Shown in pieces: positions 16,807-25,575 of a DNA stretch of 45,158 nt (positions are counted from its first letter, which is position 1; each line of letters opens with the position of its first letter). The position numbers were made by a program, and so were the translations under genes. Origin of the DNA: Bacteroidia bacterium (GTDB taxonomy: Bacteria; Bacteroidota; Bacteroidia; B-17B0; Aurantibacillaceae); contig JADLER010000192.1 in NCBI GenBank assembly GCA_020846025.1, forward strand, positions 1 through 45,158. The letters run 5' to 3'. The notes under the pieces were generated by a model, which ran no database searches, was not told the origin of the DNA, and worked only from the letters and a program-made list of their open reading frames with translations.

Positions 16807-17912
16807 TAAAATATGTAGTATATATTGTTTTTAGTTTTATTAGTTGTTTTGGATACTCACAAAACACGGGGGAATCATTGATTATTGTTCATTACGACCC
16901 TAATAATCAAGAAAATTTAGGACAACTAATCTATCGCTATAACTTTGTAAATAACGTATATGCTGGGAGAGAAGAGATTATGAAAGTGGTAGGTCGAAAA
17001 AATGGCGTTGATTATGTAAGATGTGATAATGATAAAAACATGTTATATAAGGATAGATACCTTATTTCAGGGATTGGAAATGTGATTGATTTAAAAGATA
17101 AAAAGGTAATATATGATGGAAAAGGAAAAGTAGTAAGGTGTTCTAACGACAGTATAATTTATTACATTAACGATATCTTTAAAGGAAAATATTATGCTTA
17201 TTTCAATCTCAAAAACAACACCTACAATGAGATTAAAACACTCACTTTTAAACCCACACTTGGGCAAGATGTAGAGTTTGATAGAACTAAAGCGCCCTAC
17301 AAATTACTTTACTATCCACAAAACAAATCTAAAGTAGTATTAATGGATGATGCAGGACATGGCGGTATTAGTTCTAAAGATAAAAAAGCGGATATTCCAA
17401 TTTATTGGGTAGATAATAATACGTTTATTTTTCCAAATATTAAGGTAACTGACCTAGAAGGTACAATAGTTAAATATAATCTTAGTACAAAATCATCTAA
17501 AGTGTTAGGCACATTTAATTCTACAGCTAACGTACCAGCTACTTATCAATTAGTTAATAGTTCCGATTGTTATATTGAGTTTTATTTTAAAAATAAATTG
17601 TACTGTATTAATCCAGAAAAAGAAACGATGTTGCTTTCAAAATACAAAGAAGTAAATAAGAATTTTTCGATAGAAGTAGAACCAAGCCCAAAAGGTAGAG
17701 CTGTATATTATAAAGGAAAGGAAACAGGTCGTTTTCAGTTTCAGTTAGAAAAATTTAAAGCATCTGATAACTATGCCGCATTATTACGAGAAATTGTAAT
17801 GGGCGAAGAAACCTATCAACAGGGTATTGCTGTATATAGTACTACCTTGATGAAATGGGAAAGTATAGATGGTGAAGAAGTAGCCGCTATGGTTGGCTGG
17901 TTAAAAAAATAA
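16803..17912 (+). CDS. Secreted protein of unknown function
   Basis: A 369-residue protein with a signal peptide (MIKYVVYIVFSFISCFGYSQ) and no membrane segment or lipobox after it. I do not recognise the family. The body is rich in short beta strands with repeating 'xVIYDGKGKVV', 'YCINPEKETMLLSKY' and 'GRAVYYKGKETGRFQF' patterns, which suggests a beta-propeller or WD/PQQ-like fold; this is only a guess from the strand rhythm. Start is fixed by the ATGA overlap with the M17 peptidase stop; pdxA begins 3 bp after its stop. The tight coupling on both sides means it is expressed with the peptidase and pdxA, but a shared pathway is not evident. Confidence 0.7.
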   Translation: MIKYVVYIVFSFISCFGYSQNTGESLIIVHYDPNNQENLGQLIYRYNFVNNVYAGREEIMKVVGRKNGVDYVRCDNDKNMLYKDRYLISGIGNVIDLKDKKVIYDGKGKVVRCSNDSIIYYINDIFKGKYYAYFNLKNNTYNEIKTLTFKPTLGQDVEFDRTKAPYKLLYYPQNKSKVVLMDDAGHGGISSKDKKADIPIYWVDNNTFIFPNIKVTDLEGTIVKYNLSTKSSKVLGTFNSTANVPATYQLVNSSDCYIEFYFKNKLYCINPEKETMLLSKYKEVNKNFSIEVEPSPKGRAVYYKGKETGRFQFQLEKFKASDNYAALLREIVMGEETYQQGIAVYSTTLMKWESIDGEEVAAMVGWLKK

Positions 17913-17915
17913 ATT

Positions 17916-18968
17916 ATGCTAGATAATAAAATTGTTGTAGGTATTTCGCAAGGTGATGTTAATGGAATTGGTTTAGAAATTATCATTAAAACATTATCTG
18001 AGCCTGGTATCACAGATATTTGTATTCCTGTTTTGTTTAGTTCCCAAAAAACAATTTCTCATTATAGAAAATTATTGCAATTAGATGAATTCAACTATCA
18101 TCCAATAAAAGACATTTCACAAATTAATTCTAAAAAAGTTAATGTATTAAACTGTTATGATGAGGAAGTAACAATCGAATTAGGTAACCCAAGTGCATCA
18201 GCAGGCAAATATGCCAAACTTTCGTTAGAACAAGCATCTCATGCACTTTTATCTCATAAGATAGATGTAATTGTTACAGCGCCAATACATAAACATAACA
18301 TGAAAGAGGCAGGATTTAATTATCCTGGACACACCGAATTTTTTGGAGAGAAGATGAAAGGTACTCCGCTTATGTTATTATGTTCTGATAGCTTACGCGT
18401 AGCCGTATTAACTGGTCATATACCTATTAACTCAATTAGTCAATATATTACCAAAGACATTATCTTAAATAAAATACACCAATTACATCATTCACTAGTT
18501 CAAGATTTTGGAATTCGTAAACCAAAAATTGCAGTGTTAGGATTAAATCCACATGCTGGAGAAAATGGCGTAATTGGAAATGAAGAACAAACTCAAATAA
18601 TACCTGCCATTCATACAGCTAAAGAAAATATGATGGTTTTTGGTCCCTACTCTGCTGATGGTTTTTTTGGCAACAACCTTCAGTCACAATTTGATGGTGT
18701 TTTAGCTATGTATCACGACCAGGGTTTGATTCCTTTTAAAACCATAGCCTTTGGAGGTGGCGTGAATTATACAGCTGGATTGAACTACATACGCACTTCA
18801 CCGGATCATGGAACAGCTTATGATATTGCAGGTAAGAATATAGCAGACGCTACTTCATTTAAGCAAGCTATCTATACAGCAATTGACATATACAGAAACA
18901 GAGCCCTCCTACATGAAATTTCGGCCAACCCATTAGCATTTTCACCAATTAAAAAAGAAAGAGGATGA
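17916..18968 (+). CDS. pdxA: 4-hydroxythreonine-4-phosphate dehydrogenase PdxA
   Basis: A 350-residue enzyme of pyridoxal 5'-phosphate synthesis (DXP-dependent route) that oxidises and decarboxylates 4-phosphohydroxy-L-threonine with NAD. Family signatures are complete: GISQGDVNGIGLEI at the start, VTAPIHKHNM, YPGHTEFF (metal His), LNPHAGENGVIGNEE, GPYSADGFF, MYHDQGLIPFK (metal His) and RTSPDHGTAYDIAGK (metal His). Length is normal. It starts 3 bp after the unknown secreted gene and its TGA overlaps the ATG of the serine hydrolase (ATGA). No pdxJ lies in the window. Confidence 0.96.
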   Translation: MLDNKIVVGISQGDVNGIGLEIIIKTLSEPGITDICIPVLFSSQKTISHYRKLLQLDEFNYHPIKDISQINSKKVNVLNCYDEEVTIELGNPSASAGKYAKLSLEQASHALLSHKIDVIVTAPIHKHNMKEAGFNYPGHTEFFGEKMKGTPLMLLCSDSLRVAVLTGHIPINSISQYITKDIILNKIHQLHHSLVQDFGIRKPKIAVLGLNPHAGENGVIGNEEQTQIIPAIHTAKENMMVFGPYSADGFFGNNLQSQFDGVLAMYHDQGLIPFKTIAFGGGVNYTAGLNYIRTSPDHGTAYDIAGKNIADATSFKQAIYTAIDIYRNRALLHEISANPLAFSPIKKERG

Positions 18969-20281
18969 TAATGAAGAAGTGTTTTGCTTTCATAATTAGT
19001 ATCGTTATTCAAATTGCACTACACGCTCAAAGCCTTTATTTTCCGCCTTTAGCTGGTAGTGCGTGGGACACTATAACACCTAGTTCTATTGGTTACTGTC
19101 AACCACAAATCGATTCCCTTTATAATTATTTACAGACCAAAAATTCCAAATCTTTTATCTTACTTAAAGATGGAAAAATTGTACTTGAAAAATACTTTGG
19201 CACTTACACCAAAGACTCCATTTGGTACTGGGCTTCAGCAGGTAAAAGTTTAACTGGTTTTTTAACCGGTATTGCTCAACAAAAAGGATTTATTAATATT
19301 AATAACAAAGTATCACAATATTTAGGTAACAACTGGTCATCGGCTCCATTAATCAAAGAGAATTTAATTACAGTGAAACATCTCATTTCTATGACTAGTG
19401 GCTTAGAAGATGTCCCACCAACACCTTGTACTAACGAAGATACAGCTAAAGCCTGTTTAATCTATAAAGTTGATGCAGGAACTCGATGGGCTTATCACAG
19501 TGGAGCATACAGAAAAACACAAGATGTTATTAGTCAATCAGCAGGTCAAAATTATAATACCATAACTAATAATTGGATTGAAGCACAAACAGGGATGTCT
19601 GGTTTTTGGTATAACCAAGTATATTTTAGCAAAGCTAGAGATATGGCTCGTTTTGGCCTATTAAATCTTAATAAGGGCATTTGGAATACCGACACCTTAT
19701 TAAAAGACACATCTTATTTTAATCAAATGGTAAATAGTTCTCAAATATTAAATAAAGCTTACGGATATTTGTGGTGGCTAAATGGAAAAACTGATTTTAT
19801 GGTACCAACTAGTCAGCTCGTCATACCTGGTAGTATGATTCCTAACGCGCCTTCAGATATGTTTTGTGCCTTAGGAAAAAACGATCAAAAGATTTACATT
19901 GTTCCAAGTCAAAAATTAGTTGTTATTCGTCAAGGTAATAGTGCGGGTGGTTTTAATTTAGCCCTTTCATCCTTTGATAATACTTTATGGAATTATATTA
20001 ATCAATTATCTTGTGTAACTTCAATACAAGAAAAACAGAAGATACATACCTTCAATCTTTATCCTAATCCATCTCATAATGATATATCGATTGAGTTTGT
20101 AAACCAATCAACCACTCATCAAATAGAGTTATTAGACATAACAGGAAAATGTATTATGAAAGAAGTTACAGAAGCAACCACTCTTAAAATTAAACGTGAT
20201 AATATAACCAATGGTATCTACTTTTTAAAAGTAACCGATAAATCAGGAGAAACAGCTACTCAAAAATTAATATTCCAGTAG
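18965..20281 (+). CDS. Secreted serine hydrolase (beta-lactamase/penicillin-binding-like) with T9SS sorting domain
   Basis: A 438-residue exported enzyme. After the signal peptide comes a class C beta-lactamase-like fold: nucleophile motif S91-A-G-K94 in WASAGKSLTGF, then WAYHSGAY, where YHS stands for the usual YxN, and a long loop with RDMARFGLLNLNKG. The last 80 residues (from FNLYPNPSHNDISIEF to ATQKLIFQ) form a type A T9SS C-terminal domain, so the protein is passed through the type IX system to the surface or medium. Likely an esterase or peptidase; true beta-lactamase activity is not implied. The ATG at 18965 overlaps the pdxA stop; an ATG at 18971 (MKKCFAF) is equally good and has GAGG at better spacing. 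Confidence 0.88.
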   Translation: MIMKKCFAFIISIVIQIALHAQSLYFPPLAGSAWDTITPSSIGYCQPQIDSLYNYLQTKNSKSFILLKDGKIVLEKYFGTYTKDSIWYWASAGKSLTGFLTGIAQQKGFININNKVSQYLGNNWSSAPLIKENLITVKHLISMTSGLEDVPPTPCTNEDTAKACLIYKVDAGTRWAYHSGAYRKTQDVISQSAGQNYNTITNNWIEAQTGMSGFWYNQVYFSKARDMARFGLLNLNKGIWNTDTLLKDTSYFNQMVNSSQILNKAYGYLWWLNGKTDFMVPTSQLVIPGSMIPNAPSDMFCALGKNDQKIYIVPSQKLVVIRQGNSAGGFNLALSSFDNTLWNYINQLSCVTSIQEKQKIHTFNLYPNPSHNDISIEFVNQSTTHQIELLDITGKCIMKEVTEATTLKIKRDNITNGIYFLKVTDKSGETATQKLIFQ

Positions 20282-20422
20282 AATTACTGCTACACACTAA
20301 TGTCACTCCTTTTTCATTGAAGTAATAGAAACAAATGCTCACAACACTAACCTGTATAGTATTGTTTTATCTAAAAAAATAAACCGTATTTTTAGCCATA
20401 TTTATTTCTTTAAAGTTTAGTT

Positions 20423-21355
20423 ATGCAAAAGATTTTAATTACAGGTTCAAATGGTTTATTAGGGCAAAAACTAGTTTATAAACTCATTCAAAATACTGGT
20501 GTAACATGTATTGCAACTGCTCGGGGCGAAAATCGTTTGGTAAACAAAACTGGCTATGAATACGCAGAATTAAATATAGCTGATTATAACCATGTGGAAG
20601 CGGTATTTTCAAGATATCTACCAGATGTGGTTATTAATACAGCCGCTATGACGAATGTAGATGCTTGTGAAACAGATAAGGAATCGGCTTATTTATTAAA
20701 TACTAAAGCTGTAAGAAATCAAGTGGAGGTACTAGAAAAGCTGGCAAAACAACACGTTAATTACAAACCTCATTTTATTCATTTATCTACCGATTTTATT
20801 TTTGATGGCACCCATGGCCCTATTGATGAAACTGAAACACCAAATCCTTTAAGTTACTACGCCGAAACCAAATTAGAAGCCGAAAAAATAGTAATGGCAT
20901 CATCCTTAAATTGGGCTATTGCAAGAACTGTATTGGTTTATGGTATTGTAGATAATATGAGTAGAAGCAATATTGTATTGTGGGTAAAACAAAATTTAGA
21001 ACAAGGTAAAACAATTCATGTAGTAGATGATCAATTCCGTACACCAACACTTGCCGAGGACTTAGCTGATGGATGTTTATTAATTGCAAATAAAAGGGCA
21101 ACAGGTATTTATAATATATCTGGAAAAGATTTTTTAAGCATCTTAGAAATCGCTCATTTAGTAGCCGATTATTATCAATTAGATAAATCATTAATTAAAC
21201 CGTCCAAATCGGAAGACATAAAACAACCCGCAAAACGACCTCCAATTACAGGGTTTATAATTGATAAAGCTAAAAACGAATTGGGTTATAATCCACGTAG
21301 TTTTGTAGAAGGTATTAAGTTCTTAGAGGAACAACTGATAACAATGAAAAAGTAA
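20423..21355 (+). CDS. SDR-family sugar nucleotide reductase, RmlD (dTDP-4-dehydrorhamnose reductase)-like
   Basis: A 310-residue extended short-chain dehydrogenase. The NAD(P)-binding GSNGLLGQKL (residues 8-17) is at the N-terminus, followed by VVINTAAMTNVDACE, HLSTDFIFDGTHGP and the catalytic Tyr146-x3-Lys150 in SYYAETK. The C-terminal half has the RmlD-type VVDDQFRTPTLAEDLA and a GIYNISGKD segment. The substrate could be dTDP-4-dehydrorhamnose or another 4-keto sugar nucleotide. No rmlABC genes are near, so a role in rhamnose synthesis is not supported by context. Stands alone, converging on the leucine-rich-repeat gene with 11 bp between stops. Confidence 0.87.
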   Translation: MQKILITGSNGLLGQKLVYKLIQNTGVTCIATARGENRLVNKTGYEYAELNIADYNHVEAVFSRYLPDVVINTAAMTNVDACETDKESAYLLNTKAVRNQVEVLEKLAKQHVNYKPHFIHLSTDFIFDGTHGPIDETETPNPLSYYAETKLEAEKIVMASSLNWAIARTVLVYGIVDNMSRSNIVLWVKQNLEQGKTIHVVDDQFRTPTLAEDLADGCLLIANKRATGIYNISGKDFLSILEIAHLVADYYQLDKSLIKPSKSEDIKQPAKRPPITGFIIDKAKNELGYNPRSFVEGIKFLEEQLITMKK

Positions 21356-21366
21356 CTGAAGAAACT

Positions 21367-21975
21367 TCACCATTTACATCGGCAACTCGGCGACATATAA
21401 ACAGTTGCTTTCGGTAACATATCAGTAATGCTTTTTTGAATGGGATCACTTATTAAAATGTTGCGAAGATCCAATACCTTTAATGATTTTAACCCGGAAA
21501 GTGTAGAAGGGTATTCATCAAAATTATTACTCCATAAATCTAAAACCTCCAATTTTTCTAAATTACCTATTTGTGGCGGTAACATAATGAGTTCATTTTG
21601 ATTGAGATTGAGGTATTTTAAATGCGTTAAATTTCCAATTTCTTTTGGTATATGTTCGAGCCCTGTTTTACTACATGCCAAATATTGAAGCATAGAAAGT
21701 TTATCAATGCTATCGGGCAGTTCTTTAATAGAGTTCTTACTAATATCTAAGTATTGTAAGTTTTTAAATTGCAACACCTCATTAGGAAATGTTTTTAATT
21801 TTTGTTTTCGTAAAATTAATTTTACAACAGCATCTGGATTTTTTAGAGCTACTTGTAAATCGGTATATGCAGTCAGTGTATCCAACGTTAACGAATCTAG
21901 AAGTTGTGCATTTGAAACTTGAGATACAAACAAGCAAACAACTACGGTAATTATTTTAACTAAAGATTTAAACAT
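21367..21975 (-). CDS. Exported leucine-rich-repeat protein
   Basis: A 202-residue protein with a signal peptide (MFKSLVKIITVVVCLFVSQVSNAQ) and about five 23-residue leucine-rich repeats of the form LxxLxxLxLxxNxLxxLPxxIGNL (for example LKYLNLNQNELIMLPPQIGNL and LEVLDLWSNNFDEYP). The tail ends in a Cys-containing SPSCRCKW. LRR proteins of this kind bind other proteins; the partner is unknown. Its start overlaps the end of ribF by 8 bp, so it is coupled to ribF and, further up, to the MORN/vWA gene. Confidence 0.88.
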   Translation of the reverse strand: MFKSLVKIITVVVCLFVSQVSNAQLLDSLTLDTLTAYTDLQVALKNPDAVVKLILRKQKLKTFPNEVLQFKNLQYLDISKNSIKELPDSIDKLSMLQYLACSKTGLEHIPKEIGNLTHLKYLNLNQNELIMLPPQIGNLEKLEVLDLWSNNFDEYPSTLSGLKSLKVLDLRNILISDPIQKSITDMLPKATVYMSPSCRCKW

Positions 21976-22891
21976 TTAAACAGGCTATTTTATCTTGCGC
22001 AATAGCTACTTTGAGTTCTTCTAAGTTAGCAAATTTTTTCTCATCTCTAATTCTTTTCACAAATTCAACTTTTAGAGGTTCGCCATAAATATCTTTATCA
22101 AAATTAAAAATATTTACTTCTACTTTTATTTTATGATCGGTATCGGTAGTTGGATTAGTACCAATGTTTAACATTCCCTTGTAGTGTGTGTTTTTATGAT
22201 ATACATTTACAGCGTACACGCCCTTCTTAGGAATTAGTTTGCTTTTATCGGCTATAAATAAATTTGCCGTTGGGTAACCAATGGTTCTTCCGAGTTGTTT
22301 TCCTTTTACAACAATACCATTTATAAAAAAATGGTAACCTAAAAAGTCATTAGCAATTGCTACATCACCGTCTTCTAAAGCTTTTCTAATTCGAGTACTG
22401 CTAATGTTTAGTTGATTAATTTCTTGTGCTGGAATTTCTTCAACTTTAAAAATGCCGAGTGATGAAAGTTCTTTAAGTGTTTGAATATTGCCTTCTCTAT
22501 TGGCTCCAAAGCGATGATCGTAACCAATAACTAGGGTTTTTGTTTGAAGAGCTTTTACCAAAATATCAAAAATATAGTCTCTTGCTGGCATTTGAGAAAA
22601 AGCAGTACTAAATGGATATACTAATACATTATCTACGCCAAAGTGCTGAAGGAGTTCGCATTTTTCTTCGGTAGTTGTAATCAGTTTTAAATCTCTTTGT
22701 TCAGGAAATAACACCTTTCGAGGATGAGGATCGAAAGTAAAAACAATCACTTCGCCACTCTGTTGTTGTTTTAATTCTTTTAAGCGATTAATTATTTTTT
22801 GATGTCCTAAATGAACACCATCAAAAGTACCAATGGTAACTATGGCATTCTGAAATTGAGGCAATGTATGTATGTCGTTAAAAATTCTCAC
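21968..22891 (-). CDS. ribF: Bifunctional riboflavin kinase / FAD synthetase
   Basis: A 307-residue enzyme that phosphorylates riboflavin to FMN and adenylates FMN to FAD. The N-terminal FAD synthetase part has the nucleotidyltransferase motif TIGTFDGVHLGHQKII, FTFDPHPRKVL, YDHRFGANREGN and ISSTRIRKAL. The C-terminal riboflavin kinase part has GKQLGRTIGYPTANL, KKGVYAVNVYHKNTHYKGMLNIGTNPT and the conserved VEVNIFNFDKDIYGEPLKVEFVKRIRDEKKF. Start is GTG 22891; a stop lies a few codons upstream in frame. Middle gene of three on the minus strand, 12 bp after the MORN/vWA gene and overlapping the LRR gene. Confidence 0.96.
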   Translation of the reverse strand: MRIFNDIHTLPQFQNAIVTIGTFDGVHLGHQKIINRLKELKQQQSGEVIVFTFDPHPRKVLFPEQRDLKLITTTEEKCELLQHFGVDNVLVYPFSTAFSQMPARDYIFDILVKALQTKTLVIGYDHRFGANREGNIQTLKELSSLGIFKVEEIPAQEINQLNISSTRIRKALEDGDVAIANDFLGYHFFINGIVVKGKQLGRTIGYPTANLFIADKSKLIPKKGVYAVNVYHKNTHYKGMLNIGTNPTTDTDHKIKVEVNIFNFDKDIYGEPLKVEFVKRIRDEKKFANLEELKVAIAQDKIACLNV

Positions 22892-22903
22892 GCCCTTTTT
22901 CTT

Positions 22904-24061
22904 TTAAAATATTTTAATTCTCCCATTCTTTATGATGTAATCAACACCATTAATGGTAAATTTTTTATTTGTGCTTTTATTCATTAAGTCAGTAATATCT
23001 TGCTCAATAGTATGTATAGATCCATTAGTTTTATAAGCTATGTTTAAATAATCTTCTTCTATAGCCATACCTTCGTAAACACCACATAAAATAACCCTCA
23101 CAGGAACTTTAATACGGGGTAGAAGTTTAATATCTCTAACCTTTGCCCAGTTATCAGCAATTAAAATAATATTATCAACTTTTCCAGTTTTATTTAGTCC
23201 GTAAATAATACCCTCTATGACGTTTTCTGGAGCATCGCCACCTTGTCCTTTCTTAATCACCAATTCCATAGTAGAAACTAGTTCTTCTACATTTTTGGCT
23301 TTACAATGATACACGCCGCCTGTAGCGCCAATTTTTTTAGCTTCATCTCTTTTTTTATCACCGTCATTAAAAAATGCGAAATGCTGACTCGTTGTATCAC
23401 TCATAAAATTTAGTTTCATCCAAGTACTTATTTGTTGGGCATAAGGATACATGCTACCTGTTAAGTCTGCTACTATAAGTTTGTTATGCCATTTTTTATT
23501 TCGTTTTAATACATTAAAAACCACACTATTAGTAGTATCAGCAAGGTTAGGATTTAAGTCAGTATCAGCATCACTACTTCTGCTTTCAAATGAAAAGTTG
23601 CCGTTTTTGTCAAATACTTTATAGTAACCATCAAGATGTCCTTTGATATATTTTCCTTCTGCTTTCACTCTACCGTTCGAGTAATATTCTAGTTCTAACC
23701 CTTCTTTTACACCATCCTTATATGTTTCAAATAATTCTTTTTGACATTTTTTAGAGTAGTAAATTATAGGGCCATCTAGCTTCCCTTCTTTATAAAATTT
23801 TTCTGATTCTACACAATCTGGGCTATCAAACCAGGTAATTTCAAAGCCTTGTTTCTTGCAGTTTTTATAATTTACTTCGCTTTTTACATCGCCGTTAGTC
23901 CAAAACTCTTTCCATAAGCCTTGTTTTAAACTATCAGCGTTTATTACATTTATAGTGTCGCCTTCTATAACCTGATAACTTAATAGAGTTTGTGCGGGTA
24001 CTAAATGCACAACGAGTAATAATACCACAAAATAGATATATATGTGTGTGAGCTTTTTCAC
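22904..24061 (-). CDS. Exported MORN-repeat protein fused to a vWA-like domain
   Basis: A 385-residue exported protein starting at GTG 24061 (a stop lies just upstream in frame, and MKKLTHIYIYFVVLLLVVHL is the signal peptide). Residues 45-165 hold about five MORN/YwqK-type repeats such as GLWKEFWTNGDVKSEVNY, GPIIYYSKKCQKELFETY and GLELEYYSNGRVKAEGKY. From about 190 comes a von Willebrand A-like domain: LIVADLTGSMYPYAQQI, where D199-x-T201-x-S203 is a variant MIDAS metal site, followed by VDNIILIADNWAKVRD. Function unknown; the parts suggest a periplasmic or surface protein-binding role. First gene of the operon with ribF and the LRR gene; divergent from pheS. Confidence 0.8.
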   Translation of the reverse strand: MKKLTHIYIYFVVLLLVVHLVPAQTLLSYQVIEGDTINVINADSLKQGLWKEFWTNGDVKSEVNYKNCKKQGFEITWFDSPDCVESEKFYKEGKLDGPIIYYSKKCQKELFETYKDGVKEGLELEYYSNGRVKAEGKYIKGHLDGYYKVFDKNGNFSFESRSSDADTDLNPNLADTTNSVVFNVLKRNKKWHNKLIVADLTGSMYPYAQQISTWMKLNFMSDTTSQHFAFFNDGDKKRDEAKKIGATGGVYHCKAKNVEELVSTMELVIKKGQGGDAPENVIEGIIYGLNKTGKVDNIILIADNWAKVRDIKLLPRIKVPVRVILCGVYEGMAIEEDYLNIAYKTNGSIHTIEQDITDLMNKSTNKKFTINGVDYIIKNGRIKIF

Positions 24062-24075
24062 TACCTAAAAATGCT

Positions 24076-24083
24076 TAAATTTG
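24076..24083 (+). promoter_or_regulatory. -7 element for pheS
   Basis: TAAATTTG, a full match to TAnnTTTG, 21 bases before the ATG at 24105, within the short 43-bp divergent region shared with the MORN/vWA gene. Confidence 0.5.
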
Positions 24084-24104
24084 TCGTAATTATCAAATTA
24101 AATT

Positions 24105-25130
24105 ATGTTAGAAAAAATAAATAATTTATTACAACAGGTAGAAGAGTTTTCGGTTAGTAATAAAGAGGAATTAGAAGGATATCGTATAAAATGGTTGAGC
24201 AAGAAAGGCGAAATAACCTCGTTATTTGATGATTTTAAATCAGTTGCGCCCGATCTAAAGCGCGAAGTAGGACAAAGACTAAATGAACTAAAAACAAAGG
24301 CTCAAAATAAAATAAACGAACTAAAAGAAAAATATGAGAGCACAGCAGATAATGCAAATGCTCAACAACAAGATTTGACATTGCCTGGCGACCCAAGTAT
24401 TCAATTTGGATCTCGTCATCCTTTGTCTTTAGTTAAAAACCAGATAATTGAAGTGTTCTCGAGAATTGGATTTACAGTAAGTGAGGGGAGAGAAATAGAA
24501 GATGATTGGCATAATTTTTCGGCCTTAAACACTCCCGAAAATCATCCAGCACGAGATATGCAAGATACATTTTATGTAGAAACTAACCCTGATATAGTTC
24601 TTAGAACCCAAACCTCATCGGTTCAAGTACATATTATGGAAAATCAGAAACCGCCAATTCGCACCATTTCTCCAGGAAGAGTTTATCGTAACGAGGCTAT
24701 TAGTGCTCGTGCACATTGTCAGTTTCACCAGGTAGAAGGGCTTTATATTGATGAACAAGTGTCGTTTGCCGATTTAAAACAAACACTCAACTTTTTCGCG
24801 AAAGAATTATTTGGTACTGAAACTAAAATCCGAATGCGCCCTAGTTATTTCCCGTTTACAGAACCTAGTGCCGAGGTAGATATTAGTTGCACGATTTGTA
24901 AAGGAGAAGGTTGTAATGTGTGTAAACATACAGGATGGGTAGAAATTTTAGGTTGTGGGATGGTAGATCCTCAAGTATTAGAAAACTGTAAAATTGATTC
25001 GAAAAAATATTCTGGATTTGCATTTGGAATGGGAATAGAACGTATTACCATGTTAAAGTACAGAGTGAAAGACCTACGTTTATTCTTTGAAAACGATGTA
25101 CGATTCTTAAAGCAATTTTCGGCTGAATAA
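24105..25130 (+). CDS. pheS: Phenylalanyl-tRNA synthetase alpha subunit
   Basis: A 341-residue alpha chain of the alpha2beta2 phenylalanyl-tRNA synthetase. The N-terminal coiled coil (EKINNLLQQVEEF to about residue 85) precedes the class II catalytic core: HPLSLVKNQIIEVF, NFSALNTPENHPARDMQDTFYV, RTQTSSVQVH, GRVYRNEAISARAHCQFHQVEG (motif 2), FPFTEPSAEVDI, and GFAFGMGIERITMLKY (motif 3). Between the last two is a Cys cluster, CTICKGEGCNVC, with CX2CX4CX2C spacing. The beta-subunit gene pheT is not adjacent. The gene is well separated from its neighbours and has its own promoter at 24076. Confidence 0.96.
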   Translation: MLEKINNLLQQVEEFSVSNKEELEGYRIKWLSKKGEITSLFDDFKSVAPDLKREVGQRLNELKTKAQNKINELKEKYESTADNANAQQQDLTLPGDPSIQFGSRHPLSLVKNQIIEVFSRIGFTVSEGREIEDDWHNFSALNTPENHPARDMQDTFYVETNPDIVLRTQTSSVQVHIMENQKPPIRTISPGRVYRNEAISARAHCQFHQVEGLYIDEQVSFADLKQTLNFFAKELFGTETKIRMRPSYFPFTEPSAEVDISCTICKGEGCNVCKHTGWVEILGCGMVDPQVLENCKIDSKKYSGFAFGMGIERITMLKYRVKDLRLFFENDVRFLKQFSAE

Positions 25131-25176
25131 TTAATTTTTAGAAAAGATTAAATTATAATCTAAAAAACACAATATC

Positions 25177-25533
25177 ATGAAAACAATTACTTTAATGACT
25201 GCTTTTATATTTTTGTCATTTTTAAATTATGCACAAGTAGCTAGTAAATTAAGTTCAGTGCCGGATAAAAATAAGAAAGTATTAACGGTAGAGACTTCGT
25301 GTGGCGAATGTAATTTTGAATTACCCGGAAAAGATTGTGATTTAGCTGTTAGGATAGATGGTAAAGCTTACTTTGTTGATGGTGTTAATATACAAGAATA
25401 TGGTCATCCTCATAATAAAAATGGGTTTTGTGTAGCAGTGCGTCAGGCAGAAGTGCAGGGAGAGGTTGTTAATGGGCGATTTAAAGCAACTTACTTCAAA
25501 CTTATAGATACTGATGGAAATAAAACGAAGTAA
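25177..25533 (+). CDS. Small exported Cys-containing protein, DUF6370-like
   Basis: A 118-residue protein with a signal peptide (MKTITLMTAFIFLSFLNYAQ). The mature part contains C42-GE-C45, C54 and C85 in the pattern TSCGECNFELPGKDCDLAVRIDG ... YFVDGV ... GFCVAVRQAEVQGEVVNGRF, which I recall from the DUF6370 family of Bacteroidota; its function is unknown. The CxxC plus two further Cys could bind metal or form disulfides in the periplasm. It lies 46 bp after pheS and may be co-transcribed or have its own weak promoter. Confidence 0.75.
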   Translation: MKTITLMTAFIFLSFLNYAQVASKLSSVPDKNKKVLTVETSCGECNFELPGKDCDLAVRIDGKAYFVDGVNIQEYGHPHNKNGFCVAVRQAEVQGEVVNGRFKATYFKLIDTDGNKTK

Positions 25534-25575
25534 ATCTTATTTGATTTACTAAAACACTTATTATTATTAAAATAG

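Noticed and set aside
20282-20422. Promoter or RNA element before the RmlD-like gene
   Set aside because: Only a poor -7-like TATTTTTA near 20387 and no clear structure.
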